Position numbers and translations under genes: made by a program
The notes under the pieces: generated by a model
The model's database searches: none
What the model was told of the DNA's origin: nothing
The model's input: the letters and a program-made list of their open reading frames with translations, nothing else
Origin: Candidatus Brevibacterium intestinavium
GTDB taxonomy: Bacteria; Actinomycetota; Actinomycetes; Actinomycetales; Brevibacteriaceae
Reading direction: 5' to 3'
DNA: 42,130 bases
Assembly: GCA_019117545.1 (NCBI GenBank)
Contig: DWZN01000045.1
Span: 1 to 42,130 of the forward strand
Part shown: positions 19,841-27,948 of the stretch, piece after piece
How positions within the stretch are numbered: position 1 is the stretch's first letter
How the letters are laid out: the number at the start of each line of letters is the position of its first letter

Positions 19841-21346
19841 TTGTCCAGCGACAGCTCACACTCACGCGCACAGCCCAGCCAGCCCGAGACCATCGACCCT
19901 GCCGGCATGCGGGTCATCTGGCTGCTGCTGGTGGCGGCCTTCGTCGCGATCCTCAATGAGACGACGATGGCCATCGCCATCCCCGAACTCAACGCCTCAC
20001 TCGGCATCCCGCCGGAGCTCGGTCAGTGGATGACGAGTGCGTTCATGCTCACCATGGCGGTGGTGATCCCGACCACCGGCTTCCTCCTGCAGCGCTTCAC
20101 CACGCGCCAGATCTTCCTGGCCGCGATGATCCTGTTCACCTCCGGCACCCTCATCTGCCTGGTCGCGCCCGGGTTCACCGTGCTGCTCATCGGACGCGTC
20201 GTGCAGGCCGGCGGCACGGGCATCATGATGCCGCTGCTGATGACGACGATGATGAACGTCGTGCCCCCGCACTCGCGCGGACGGATGATGGGCCGCGTCG
20301 GTCTCGTCATCTCGCTGGCCCCGGCGATCGGGCCGACGATGTCGGGCATCGTGCTCGACAGCCTCGGCTGGCGCTGGCTCTTCGGCATCGTCCTGCCGAT
20401 CGGGCTCATCGCCCTCGCTCTCGGCGCGAAGTGGATGACCAACCTCGGCGAGTCGACCCATTCTCCGATCGACGTCCTCTCGATCGTCCTCTCGGCGTTC
20501 GCCTTCGGCGGCATCGTCTTCGGCCTCAGCCAGTTCGGCAGCGGAGGTGAGACCGGTTCCACGGCGACCGGACTGGCCTGGTCCGCGATCGCCGGCGGAG
20601 TGGTCGTCCTCGGACTCTTCGTCTGGCGGCAGCTGATCCTGCAGCGCCGGGACGGGGCCCTGCTCGACCTGCGCATATTCAGCTCGCGAAACTATGTCAT
20701 CGCCGTCGTCATCATGGCCGTGGTCGCGCTGGCGATGTTCGGGACCTTCTCGCTGCTGCCGCTGTACCTGCAGAACGTCGCCGGCCTCAACGCGACCCAA
20801 TCCGGTCTCGTGCTCCTGCCGGGATCGGTCCTCATGGGTCTGCTCGGACCGGTGATGGGCCGCATCTACGATGCGAAGGGCCCGAAGACCCTGCTGGTGC
20901 CGGGCACGATCCTCATCGCTGCGGCGATGTTCTCGTATTCGATCGTCTCGCCGAGCACGCCCACCTGGGTGCTCGTGGTCGTGCAGACAGGGATGTCCGT
21001 CGGTCTCGCCGCCTCGTTCACCCCGCTGTTCTCGGCCTCGCTCGGTTCGCTCGATCGACACCTGTACTCGCACGGTTCGGCGGCGCTGAACACTCTGCAG
21101 CAGGTCGCCGGGGCGGCCGGGACGGCCCTGCTCATCTCGATCTACTCCGCAGCCCTGCACTCCGGGCAGGCCGCCGGCCGGACGGTCGTCGAGGCGGGTG
21201 CGCCGGGAGCGCAGTCCGCCTTCCTGCTGGCCGCGATCATCGCCTTGGTCGCTGTCGTCCTCGCGTTCCTCATCAAGAAGCCCGAGGATCAGGAGGACCA
21301 CCCCGCCGAGGAGGTCAACCCGGTCGAGACGGCACCGAGGGACTGA
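19841..21346 (+). CDS. DHA2-family MFS drug exporter (EmrB/QacA type)
   Basis: This is a proton-driven multidrug exporter with 14 predicted membrane segments over 501 residues. The first helix carries the DHA2-like stretch AAFVAILNETTMAIAIPELN. The helix 2-3 region WMTSAFMLTMAVVIPTTGFL and the motif C-like GLVISLAPAIGPTMSGIVLD confirm an antiporter of this family. The tail is charged (KKPEDQEDHPAEE). TTG at 19841 with GGAG 7 bases upstream gives the full N-terminus; ATG 19907 would begin at the first helix. The gap 19730-19840 carries no obvious regulator, and the neighbouring genes do not reveal a substrate. Confidence 0.9.
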   Translation: MSSDSSHSRAQPSQPETIDPAGMRVIWLLLVAAFVAILNETTMAIAIPELNASLGIPPELGQWMTSAFMLTMAVVIPTTGFLLQRFTTRQIFLAAMILFTSGTLICLVAPGFTVLLIGRVVQAGGTGIMMPLLMTTMMNVVPPHSRGRMMGRVGLVISLAPAIGPTMSGIVLDSLGWRWLFGIVLPIGLIALALGAKWMTNLGESTHSPIDVLSIVLSAFAFGGIVFGLSQFGSGGETGSTATGLAWSAIAGGVVVLGLFVWRQLILQRRDGALLDLRIFSSRNYVIAVVIMAVVALAMFGTFSLLPLYLQNVAGLNATQSGLVLLPGSVLMGLLGPVMGRIYDAKGPKTLLVPGTILIAAAMFSYSIVSPSTPTWVLVVVQTGMSVGLAASFTPLFSASLGSLDRHLYSHGSAALNTLQQVAGAAGTALLISIYSAALHSGQAAGRTVVEAGAPGAQSAFLLAAIIALVAVVLAFLIKKPEDQEDHPAEEVNPVETAPRD

Positions 21347-21393
21347 AGCCGCCTCTTCTGCGCGGGTGATCCGAGACACGGTCCAGCCCATCC

Positions 21394-21435
21394 GAGCCCC
21401 GTCCATCCGCATGATCACGCGGTTGGGCGGGGCTC
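21394..21435 (+). terminator. Long hairpin after the MFS gene
   Basis: GAGCCCCG (21394-21401) pairs with CGGGGCTC (21428-21435), and the stem continues inward through CCA/TGG and CCGC/GCGG with single-base mismatches. The tail is not U-rich. It is probably a terminator of the exporter gene and separates it from the exchanger leader. Confidence 0.65.
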
Positions 21436-21477
21436 GATCGATTGTTGGGCACGTCCAAGTCTCAGTTGTGCGTAGAC

Positions 21478-21550
21478 ACACCGGATGGGTGTCCGAAAGC
21501 CTGGTCGGCGGGCGGGGAATCCTCCCGCCGAGAAGCCGTCCGGAGTCCGA
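21478..21550 (+). promoter_or_regulatory. Riboswitch-like structured leader of the cation exchanger
   Basis: CCGGATGG (21481-21488) pairs with CCGTCCGG (21536-21543) over 8 bp, with one G-U. This closes a domain that contains a second perfect 8-bp stem, TCGGCGGG (21505-21512) with CCCGCCGA (21524-21531). The 3' strand of the outer stem runs into the Shine-Dalgarno GGAG (21542-21545), 5 bases before the ATG at 21551. A competing hairpin ACACC (21478-21482) with GGTGT (21488-21492) would break the outer stem and free the ribosome binding site. Conserved-looking unpaired stretches (CCGAAAGCC, GAGAAG) lie between the stems. I cannot assign it to a known class. Confidence 0.55.
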
Positions 21551-22861
21551 ATGCCCGTTGCCCTCATCCGTCGCGTCGTGGTGTGCCTGATCATCGCGGC
21601 GCCCGCGATCACCCTGCGCATCGCCGACGTTGAGCTCGCGCCTGTCATCGAGCTGCTCGCCTACGGTGCGGCCGTCGTGGCCGCCGCATTCCTCCTGGCC
21701 TGGGCCGCTGAGGCCGTCCAGAAGGACATCTCCGGGGCACTGGCCATCGCCCTCCTGGCGCTGATCGCGGTGCTGCCCGAATACGCCGTCGACTTCTACT
21801 TCGCCTTCCGCTCCGGCTCGGAGGCACAGTACGCCCACTTCGCGGCGGCGAATATGACCGGGTCGAACCGCCTCCTGCTGGGTATCGGATGGCCGCTCGT
21901 GGTCATCATCTGCGCACTGCGCGCCCGGCGCGCGGCTCCGCCGGAGGGCTCACGAACCGTCGAGGCCCTGCGCCTGGACCCAGGCAGCCGTTTGGACATC
22001 GGCTTCCTCGTCCTCCTGTGCATCATCGCCTTCGCCATCCCCGTCCTCGGTGGCATCCCCCTGTGGCTGGGCATCGGCCTCGTCGCGTTCTTCGTCGCCT
22101 ATCTGTGGCGGGCCGGACGCAGCGAGGTGGGCGACGATGCGGAGTTCCTCGGTGCCGCTGCCCTCATCGCCGATCTGCCGCGAACCGCCCGACGGTTCAC
22201 TGTGGTGGTCCTGTTCGCCGTCTCGGCGGGAATCATCCTCGCCTGCGCCGAACCCTTCTCCGAGGCGCTCGTGGCCTCCGGTTCGGCTCTGGGCATCGAC
22301 AGCTACTTCCTCGTCCAATGGCTGGCGCCGGCCGCCTCGGAGGCCCCCGAGTTCATCATCGCCGCCATGTTCGCCCTGCGCGGGATGGGCAGTGCGGCCA
22401 TCGGCACCCTCATCGCGGCGAAGGTGAACCAGTGGAGCCTGCTGGTGGGCTCCCTGCCGATCGCTCACCTGCTCGGCGGAGGCGGGACCGGTCTGCCCCT
22501 GGACGGACGGCAGATCGAGGAATTCGCGCTCACGGCCACTCAGAGTCTCCTCGGCGTGGCTCTCATCCTCAGTCTGCGCTTCCATTGGGCGGCCGCGCTC
22601 GGTCTGGCCGGCCTGTTCGGCCTGCAGTTCATCGTCACGGACACCTCGGGCCGCTATGTGCTCTGCGCGATCCAAGCCGGCCTCGCACTGGTCTTCCTCA
22701 TCGTCCACCGGCGCGACATCCTCCCGACGCTGCGTGCCCCATTCGCCCGGGCGACTCCGTCGCCGGCCGTAGGCGGCGTCCAGGCCGCAGGTGTCCGGGG
22801 CTCCGCAGTGGGCCGAGATCCTACCGACGGTGGCGACCCTGCGACACGGGTGCGTGCGTAG
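21551..22861 (+). CDS. CaCA-family cation exchanger (Na+/Ca2+ exchanger type)
   Basis: This integral membrane antiporter of the Ca2+:cation antiporter superfamily has 436 residues and about 10-11 hydrophobic segments. The first alpha repeat contains IAVLPEYAVDF (Glu78) followed by AANMTGSNRLLLG (Asn101). The second contains SEAPEFIIAAMF followed by AAKVNQWSLLVGSLP. Paired acidic and Asn-containing alpha repeats define the cation site. A polar loop of about 45 residues separates the halves. The frame is open to ATG 21485, but that part would translate the structured leader and shows no codon bias, so I place the start at 21551. The next gene is mntR, suggesting Mn2+ (or another divalent metal) as substrate; this is inference. 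Confidence 0.85.
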   Translation: MPVALIRRVVVCLIIAAPAITLRIADVELAPVIELLAYGAAVVAAAFLLAWAAEAVQKDISGALAIALLALIAVLPEYAVDFYFAFRSGSEAQYAHFAAANMTGSNRLLLGIGWPLVVIICALRARRAAPPEGSRTVEALRLDPGSRLDIGFLVLLCIIAFAIPVLGGIPLWLGIGLVAFFVAYLWRAGRSEVGDDAEFLGAAALIADLPRTARRFTVVVLFAVSAGIILACAEPFSEALVASGSALGIDSYFLVQWLAPAASEAPEFIIAAMFALRGMGSAAIGTLIAAKVNQWSLLVGSLPIAHLLGGGGTGLPLDGRQIEEFALTATQSLLGVALILSLRFHWAAALGLAGLFGLQFIVTDTSGRYVLCAIQAGLALVFLIVHRRDILPTLRAPFARATPSPAVGGVQAAGVRGSAVGRDPTDGGDPATRVRA

Positions 22862-22871
22862 AATGGCCATC
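22859..22871 (+). promoter_or_regulatory. mntR -10 element, probable leaderless start
   Basis: TAGAAT (22859-22864), which includes the exchanger stop codon, lies 7 bases before the ATG at 22872. There is no ribosome binding site. This spacing puts the transcription start at or next to the ATG, the hallmark of leaderless actinobacterial mRNAs. No clear -35 is seen. Confidence 0.5.
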
Positions 22872-23546
22872 ATGCCGCGCCCCGCCCTGACTCGCATGGT
22901 CGAGGACTACGTCACCCTGATCTGGAAGGCCTACGAATGGCCCGGCGGCCGTCCCACCACCACGGATCTGGCCGAAAGGCTGGCGGTGACCGCGTCAACG
23001 GTGTCGGCGAACCTCAAGAAGCTCGCCCGCGACGGGTACATCGACTACGAACCCTATGGGCAGATCACGCTGACCGAGCAGGGGCGGTCGATCGCCGTCG
23101 AGATCGTGCGACGTCACCGGATCGTCGAGACCTACCTCGTGGAAGCGCTGGGGCTGAGCTGGGACCAGGTCCACGCGGAGGCCGACCGCCTCGAGCACGC
23201 GGTCTCGGATCTCGTGCTCGAGAGGATGAACGCCGCCCTCGGCCACCCCGACCGCGATCCCCACGGGGATCCGATTCCCGATGCCGCGGGACGCACCGCG
23301 GATCATCCCGATCGGCCGCTGCGGGAGGCGCGGCCCGGGGCCGTCATCGAGGTCGTGCGCGTCTCCGACCGGTCACCCGAGCTGCTGCGCTATCTGCACG
23401 AGCGCGGAATCGTCATCGGGGCCGAACTGCGCGTGGTCTCGGTGAGCACGGCCGCCTCGGTGATCACAGTGTCCATCGACGGCGCGGACCTCGTGCTGGC
23501 ACTCGACTCCGCCGACGCCATCCGCGTGGTCTCCGTCGCTGAGTGA
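22872..23546 (+). CDS. mntR: Manganese-responsive DtxR-family regulator MntR
   Basis: This metal-dependent repressor has 224 residues. An N-terminal winged helix (about 10-70) is followed by a dimerisation/metal domain and an SH3-like FeoA-type domain (about 150-224). Ligand positions align with DtxR: Asp12 (DtxR Met10), His82, Glu86, His101, Asp105 (DtxR Cys102), Glu108 and His109. The Met-to-Asp and Cys-to-Asp changes are the MntR-type pattern favouring Mn2+. The stretch RDPHGDPIP and overall layout resemble mycobacterial MntR (Rv2788). I chose ATG 22872; ATG 22863 would add three residues. It probably senses Mn2+ for this locus and for importers elsewhere. Confidence 0.88.
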   Translation: MPRPALTRMVEDYVTLIWKAYEWPGGRPTTTDLAERLAVTASTVSANLKKLARDGYIDYEPYGQITLTEQGRSIAVEIVRRHRIVETYLVEALGLSWDQVHAEADRLEHAVSDLVLERMNAALGHPDRDPHGDPIPDAAGRTADHPDRPLREARPGAVIEVVRVSDRSPELLRYLHERGIVIGAELRVVSVSTAASVITVSIDGADLVLALDSADAIRVVSVAE

Positions 23547-23566
23547 GCCCGAGACCGGAAGATATT

Positions 23567-23594
23567 CGGATGGATGATATCCGCTTGCTAGGAT
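23567..23594 (+). promoter_or_regulatory. TetR gene promoter with overlapping operator candidate
   Basis: TAGGAT (23589-23594) lies 6 bases before the ATG at 23601, suggesting a leaderless mRNA. An inverted repeat CGGAT-7-ATCCG (23567-23583), overlapped by GATAT...ATATC (23561-23581), covers the expected -35 region. That is where a TetR repressor would block its own promoter. The exact operator is not certain. Confidence 0.5.
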
Positions 23595-23600
23595 GGCGCT

Positions 23601-24275
23601 ATGGAGGAACCGAAACTTCGCAAGGACGCCGCCCGCAATCGCGAGCGGCTGCTGGTCGCCGGTCGTGAGCTGTTCGCCCAGCACGGGCTGGAGGTCTCGC
23701 TCAACGATGTCGCCCACCATGCCGGAGTCGGGGTCGGCACCGCCTACCGGCGCTTCTCCAACAAGGACGAGCTCATCGACGCGATCCATGTGCGGCAGGC
23801 CGAGGAGCTCGAGGCCATCCTCAATGACGCACTGGCTGAGCCGGACCCGTGGGACGGTGTCGTGTCCTACCTCGAACGGTCGCTGGCGATCCAGGCCAGG
23901 GACCGGGGCATGGCACAGATCCTCTCCGGCCGCCATACTCAGCCGCAGAGATACGATTGGAGCCGCGATCGGCTGGCCCCCTTGGTCAATCGGGTCGCGG
24001 ATCGTGCCCGGGAAGCGGGTCTGCTGCGCGAGGACGTGGTCGGCACCGACCTGATCTTCCTGCAAGTGGCTCTGACCGGTCTCGCCGCGACGTTCCAGGA
24101 TCGCAGCGTCGACGGCCGCGATGACATCGCGGAACTCTACCGCCGCTGCCTCTGGGTCGCCCTCGATGGTCTGCGTCCTCATCGCGCCGACACCTCCGCC
24201 CTGCCGATTCCCCCGCTGACGACCGAGCAGGCACACAGTCTGCTCGGGTCCGAACCCGGCGACGCACCGGAGTGA
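23601..24275 (+). CDS. TetR-family transcriptional regulator
   Basis: This is a 224-residue one-component repressor. The N-terminal DNA-binding domain (about 8-55) contains the classic TetR helix-turn-helix, VSLNDVAHHAGVGVGTAYRRF followed by SNKDELIDAI (split here for length). The C-terminal ligand domain (about 70-200) is unspecific in sequence and has a WSRDRLAPLV stretch near 120. The stop overlaps the GTG of the UvrA-like gene (GTGA), so the pair is one operon and the regulator probably controls it, sensing a DNA-active compound. The ligand is unknown. Confidence 0.9.
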   Translation: MEEPKLRKDAARNRERLLVAGRELFAQHGLEVSLNDVAHHAGVGVGTAYRRFSNKDELIDAIHVRQAEELEAILNDALAEPDPWDGVVSYLERSLAIQARDRGMAQILSGRHTQPQRYDWSRDRLAPLVNRVADRAREAGLLREDVVGTDLIFLQVALTGLAATFQDRSVDGRDDIAELYRRCLWVALDGLRPHRADTSALPIPPLTTEQAHSLLGSEPGDAPE

Positions 24276-26857
24276 GCGCCGTGCACGAAGTCAGACGGGA
24301 TCAGCCCCTCGAATCGGCCGAATCGACGCGCGGAACCCACCCGCGGGCGATCGAGGTGCGCGGAGCCCGCGTCCACAATCTGGCCGACATCGATGTCGAC
24401 GTTCCCCTCGACACTCTCGTCGCCATCGCCGGAGTCTCGGGCTCGGGTAAGTCGTCACTGGCCATGGGTGTGCTCTACGCCGAGGGCTCGCGTCGCTACA
24501 TCGAAGCCCTGTCGACCTACACGCGTCGTCGCATGGGGCAGGCGGCACGCGCCGATGTCGACCGAGTCAGCCATGTGCCCGCCGCGCTCGCACTGCGACA
24601 GCGTCCGGGAGTGCCCGGCGTGCGGTCCACCTTCGGCACGTCGACCGAACTGCTCAACCTCGTCCGGCTGATGTTCTCGCGGCTGGCTTCGCACCTATGC
24701 TCGAACGGGCACCGGCAGGAGCCGACGCTGGCAGTCGCCGCCGGCGAGCCGATCGTCTGTCCGGTCTGCGGGGTGAGCTTCGACCCACCGGGTGCGGAGG
24801 CGCTCGCCTTCAACTCCCTCGGTGCCTGTCCGGACTGCGAGGGAACCGGCACGGTCCGTGAGGTCGACGACACCGTTCTCATCCGCGACGAGGCCCAGAG
24901 CATCGACGACGGCACGGTCCTTCCATGGCAGACGTTCGGCTTCAACGTCCAACCCCAGATCGCCCGCGAATTCGGTGTCCGCACCGATGTGCCCTGGCGG
25001 GATCTCCACGGGTGGGAGAAGGAGATCGTGCTCAACGGACCCGAGGAGAAGAAGCACATCGCGGTCACCTCGAAGAAGGGCGTTCACGAGCTCGACTTCA
25101 CTTTTCGCAATGCCCGCCTGACCGTCACCGAGGAGCTCAAGCGCGCCGAGGACGAGAAGCGACTGGCCCGTGTGAGCCGGTTCCTCAGCGAACGCGTCTG
25201 CCCCGCCTGTCACGGCACCCGGCTCTCGCCCGCCGCGGCGGCCCCGCGGATCGGCGGGATCGGCCTCGCCGAGGCGACCGCGAAGACGCTCGAGGAGCTT
25301 GTGGAGTGGGCCGCCGAGGTGCCGGCCGCCCTGCCTGAGGAGATGCGCACCCTGGCCGCCGGCCTCGTCGACACCCTTGTTCGGATGGCCCGCCGTCTGC
25401 TGGATCTGGGACTCGGCTACCTCGCACTCGACCGGGCCGGTTCCACACTGTCGACCGGGGAGCGCCAGCGTGTGCAGCTCGCCCGCGCCGTCCGCAACGA
25501 GACCACCGGCGTCCTCTATGTCCTCGACGAACCCTCGATCGGACTGCACCCGTCGAATATCCGCGGCCTCAAGGGCGTCATCGCCGACCTCCTCGACGAA
25601 GGCAACTCCGTGGTCATGGTCGACCACGACCCCCTCGTGCTCCGGCAGGCCGAGCACCTCATCGAGATCGGACCCGGTTCCGGGCGCGAGGGCGGCAGGG
25701 TCGTGGCCACCGGCACCGTCGCCGAGGTCGACGCGCATCCGCAGACCCGGATCGGCGGGTACCTCACCGGTCGCGAACAGGTGAGAGTGCGTTCGGCCGC
25801 CTCCGAGGCGGAGATGTTCTCACACGGCACGGTCGGTCTGCGCACGGCGAAGCTCCACACCGTGCAGCCGGCCGAGGTCGCGATCCCGCGCGGCAGGCTC
25901 ACGGTGGTCACCGGCGTCTCGGGTTCGGGCAAGAGCACGCTGGTGCTCGACAGCCTTGTGCCCGCGCTGCGGGCCGGGGACCGGCCGCTGCCGCAGCACG
26001 TGCTCGGCATCGACTCCGGCGGCATCGAGAAGGTCAATGTCGTGGACGCGACACCGATCGGCACCAACGTCCGCTCGACCGTCGCGACCTACAGCGGAGT
26101 GCTCGACGATCTGCGCCGGTCCTACGCGAGACTCGACTCCGCGAGGGCGGCCGGGCTGACCACCGGCGACTTCTCCTACAACACCGGCACTCTGCGCTGC
26201 CCCCGCTGCGAGGGAACCGGTGAGATCAGACTCGACGTGCAGTTCCTGCCCGATGTCGAGATCCCCTGCACAGAGTGCGGCGGGCGCCGCTACGCCTCCG
26301 ACGCGGACGAGCATCTCCGTCCCTCGGCGACCGGCGAAGGCGCTCTCGGCCTTCCCGATCTGCTCGCCCTCACCGTCGCCGAAGCCCTTCCCCACGTGGC
26401 CGATATGCGCAAGGTCCGCTCGCACCTGGAGGCGCTCGAGAACGTAGGACTGGGGTACCTCACCCTCGGCGAGGCCACACCGGCGCTGTCCGGCGGCGAG
26501 GCGCAGCGTCTCAAACTCGCCCATGAGCTCGACAGGACGCAGAAGCGCACCCTGTTCGTCTTCGACGAGCCGACCGTGGGACTGCACCCCGATGACGTCC
26601 GAGTGCTCATCCGGGTCTTCCAACGACTCCTCGACCAGGGCGGGACCGTACTGGTGATCGAGCACGACCTCGATCTGATCGCCAACGCCGATCACGTCAT
26701 CGACATGGGACCCGGCGGTGGGGCAGACGGCGGTCGCATCATCGCCACCGGCAGCCCGCACACGGTTGCCCGGCAGAGCGGAAGTCTGACCGGACGATAC
26801 CTCTCATCGCACCTTGACGGTGCGGGCCTTGACCGTGACGGTGCGGAAGAGGAATGA
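24272..26857 (+). CDS. UvrA2-type ABC ATPase (UvrA paralogue)
   Basis: This protein is related to excinuclease subunit UvrA but has 861 residues against about 950. Two ABC ATPase modules are clear: Walker [10 protein letters not shown] (54-62) and GVSGSGKST (548-556), signatures [12 protein letters not shown] and [12 protein letters not shown], and Walker [11 protein letters not shown] and [10 protein letters not shown]. Zinc-binding Cys pairs occur as CPVC/CPDC, CPAC and CPRC/CTEC. After [14 protein letters not shown] the sequence passes almost directly to the CPVC motif, so the UvrB-binding domain is missing. That defines UvrA2/DrrC-like proteins linked to tolerance of DNA-intercalating drugs. 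It is translationally coupled to a TetR gene, so inducible DNA protection is likely. Confidence 0.9.
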   Translation: MSAVHEVRRDQPLESAESTRGTHPRAIEVRGARVHNLADIDVDVPLDTLVAIAGVSGSGKSSLAMGVLYAEGSRRYIEALSTYTRRRMGQAARADVDRVSHVPAALALRQRPGVPGVRSTFGTSTELLNLVRLMFSRLASHLCSNGHRQEPTLAVAAGEPIVCPVCGVSFDPPGAEALAFNSLGACPDCEGTGTVREVDDTVLIRDEAQSIDDGTVLPWQTFGFNVQPQIAREFGVRTDVPWRDLHGWEKEIVLNGPEEKKHIAVTSKKGVHELDFTFRNARLTVTEELKRAEDEKRLARVSRFLSERVCPACHGTRLSPAAAAPRIGGIGLAEATAKTLEELVEWAAEVPAALPEEMRTLAAGLVDTLVRMARRLLDLGLGYLALDRAGSTLSTGERQRVQLARAVRNETTGVLYVLDEPSIGLHPSNIRGLKGVIADLLDEGNSVVMVDHDPLVLRQAEHLIEIGPGSGREGGRVVATGTVAEVDAHPQTRIGGYLTGREQVRVRSAASEAEMFSHGTVGLRTAKLHTVQPAEVAIPRGRLTVVTGVSGSGKSTLVLDSLVPALRAGDRPLPQHVLGIDSGGIEKVNVVDATPIGTNVRSTVATYSGVLDDLRRSYARLDSARAAGLTTGDFSYNTGTLRCPRCEGTGEIRLDVQFLPDVEIPCTECGGRRYASDADEHLRPSATGEGALGLPDLLALTVAEALPHVADMRKVRSHLEALENVGLGYLTLGEATPALSGGEAQRLKLAHELDRTQKRTLFVFDEPTVGLHPDDVRVLIRVFQRLLDQGGTVLVIEHDLDLIANADHVIDMGPGGGADGGRIIATGSPHTVARQSGSLTGRYLSSHLDGAGLDRDGAEEE

Positions 26858-26884
26858 GCTCATGCGATCGGCGGGAGGATGTCA

Positions 26885-27865
26885 GTGAAGACGATCGTCG
26901 CACAGCGACCCGGGAAGCTCAGCGAAGTGCTGACTCAGCGAGAGATCACTCGGTCCCAGCCCTTGGGCGAAGGTCAGATCGATGTGCGAATGACTGCCAG
27001 CACAGTCAATCCCTCTGACGCCGTCACGGTCTCCGGCGCCTACGCCTCGCGCACCGAATTCCCATTCGTCCCGGGCTTCGAAGGCGTCGGCGTGATCGAA
27101 CGAGTCGGTCCCGGCGTGCCCGCGAACGCGATCGGCGAGCGCGTACTGCCGATCGGGTCCGCGGGCAACTGGCAGGAGATCAAGCGCACCGCCCATTCCT
27201 GGTGCGTGCCGGTGCCGGACGACATCCCTGACACCCTCGCCTGCTTCGCCTACATCAATCCACTCACCGCGCTCCTGATGGTTCAGCGCTGCTGCACCGG
27301 TGACACACGGCACGTCGCTGTGACAACGGCGACGTCGACGATCGCCGGACACCTTGCCGAGCTTCTCGTTGAGCAGGGCATTCGACCCGTGGGCCTGACG
27401 CGTGGAGTATCCGGCAGAAGAGCAACGAGGCCCGAGAAGTGGGTCGACGTTCTCAGCACATCCCAGCCGACCTGGCCGCAGCGCCTGCGCCAGAGATCGT
27501 CCACAGGCGATTTTGACGTCATCTTCGACAGTGTGGGCGGGGATCAGGCGCGATCTCTGATGCGGCTGCTCCGGCCCGGCGGTGTGCTCGTGCACTTCGG
27601 GCTTCTCTCAGGTCGCCCGATCCCGGCCGAGTGCTTCGACCGGAGTGAAGGTCGGCGCGTCGAGATGTTCCGGCTCCGCGACATCGTCCATGCCTGTCCG
27701 CGTGCGCAGCTGCCGGCCCTGTTCGAACCCGTTCTCGGGCATCTGCGAAACGGGCTCCTGCATACCCGGATCGCTCAGGAGGTCGGCCTCGGCGCACTGC
27801 CGACGGTGCTGCGGAGGGACAAGGACCTCGGACGCGGCAAGCTGCTGATCACCTATGACCGATGA
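26885..27865 (+). CDS. Medium-chain reductase, enoyl reductase (MECR/Qor) type
   Basis: This is a zinc-independent NADPH-dependent medium-chain dehydrogenase/reductase. The product (about 326 residues) starts MKTIVAQRPGKLSEVL. It has the substrate-domain motif STVNPSDAVTVSG and the loop VPGFEGVGVIERVG with its glycines. No structural zinc cysteine cluster is present. The Rossmann part contains DVIFDSVGGDQARSLMRLLRPGG. The closest resemblance is to MECR/ETR1-type 2-enoyl thioester reductases. GTG 26885 follows GGGAGGA with proper spacing; ATG 26879 directly abuts that site and is less likely. It ends at a strong hairpin facing the convergent aldehyde dehydrogenase gene. Confidence 0.85.
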   Translation: MKTIVAQRPGKLSEVLTQREITRSQPLGEGQIDVRMTASTVNPSDAVTVSGAYASRTEFPFVPGFEGVGVIERVGPGVPANAIGERVLPIGSAGNWQEIKRTAHSWCVPVPDDIPDTLACFAYINPLTALLMVQRCCTGDTRHVAVTTATSTIAGHLAELLVEQGIRPVGLTRGVSGRRATRPEKWVDVLSTSQPTWPQRLRQRSSTGDFDVIFDSVGGDQARSLMRLLRPGGVLVHFGLLSGRPIPAECFDRSEGRRVEMFRLRDIVHACPRAQLPALFEPVLGHLRNGLLHTRIAQEVGLGALPTVLRRDKDLGRGKLLITYDR

Positions 27866-27869
27866 ACGG

Positions 27870-27903
27870 CAGTCGGCCGGCGACGATCGTCACCGGCCGA
27901 CTG
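27870..27903. terminator. Bidirectional terminator hairpin between convergent genes
   Basis: CAGTCGGCCGG (27870-27880) pairs perfectly with CCGGCCGACTG (27893-27903), and the 12-base loop is itself partly self-complementary (GACG/CGTC). It lies 5 bases after the reductase stop and 46 bases from the aldehyde dehydrogenase stop. There is no U tract, as for most hairpins in this window. Confidence 0.75.
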
Positions 27904-27948
27904 TTCAGGCACTGAGCACGCCTCGGCTGGGCGCCTCTGCCGCCTGCC

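Noticed and set aside
21485..21550. Upstream ATG extension of the cation exchanger
   Set aside because: It would translate the paired leader, shows no codon bias and adds a non-hydrophobic, non-conserved-looking tail. ATG 21551 has GGAG 5 bases upstream.
21478..21550. Assignment of the exchanger leader to the yybP-ykoY Mn2+ riboswitch
   Set aside because: The expected GGGGAGUAG-type loop and its partner loop are absent. The structure is reported as unassigned.
19997..21838. Leftward open frame of over 600 codons opposite the MFS gene and exchanger
   Set aside because: It is an antisense shadow with an Arg/Asp/His/Glu/Gln-rich, domain-free product.
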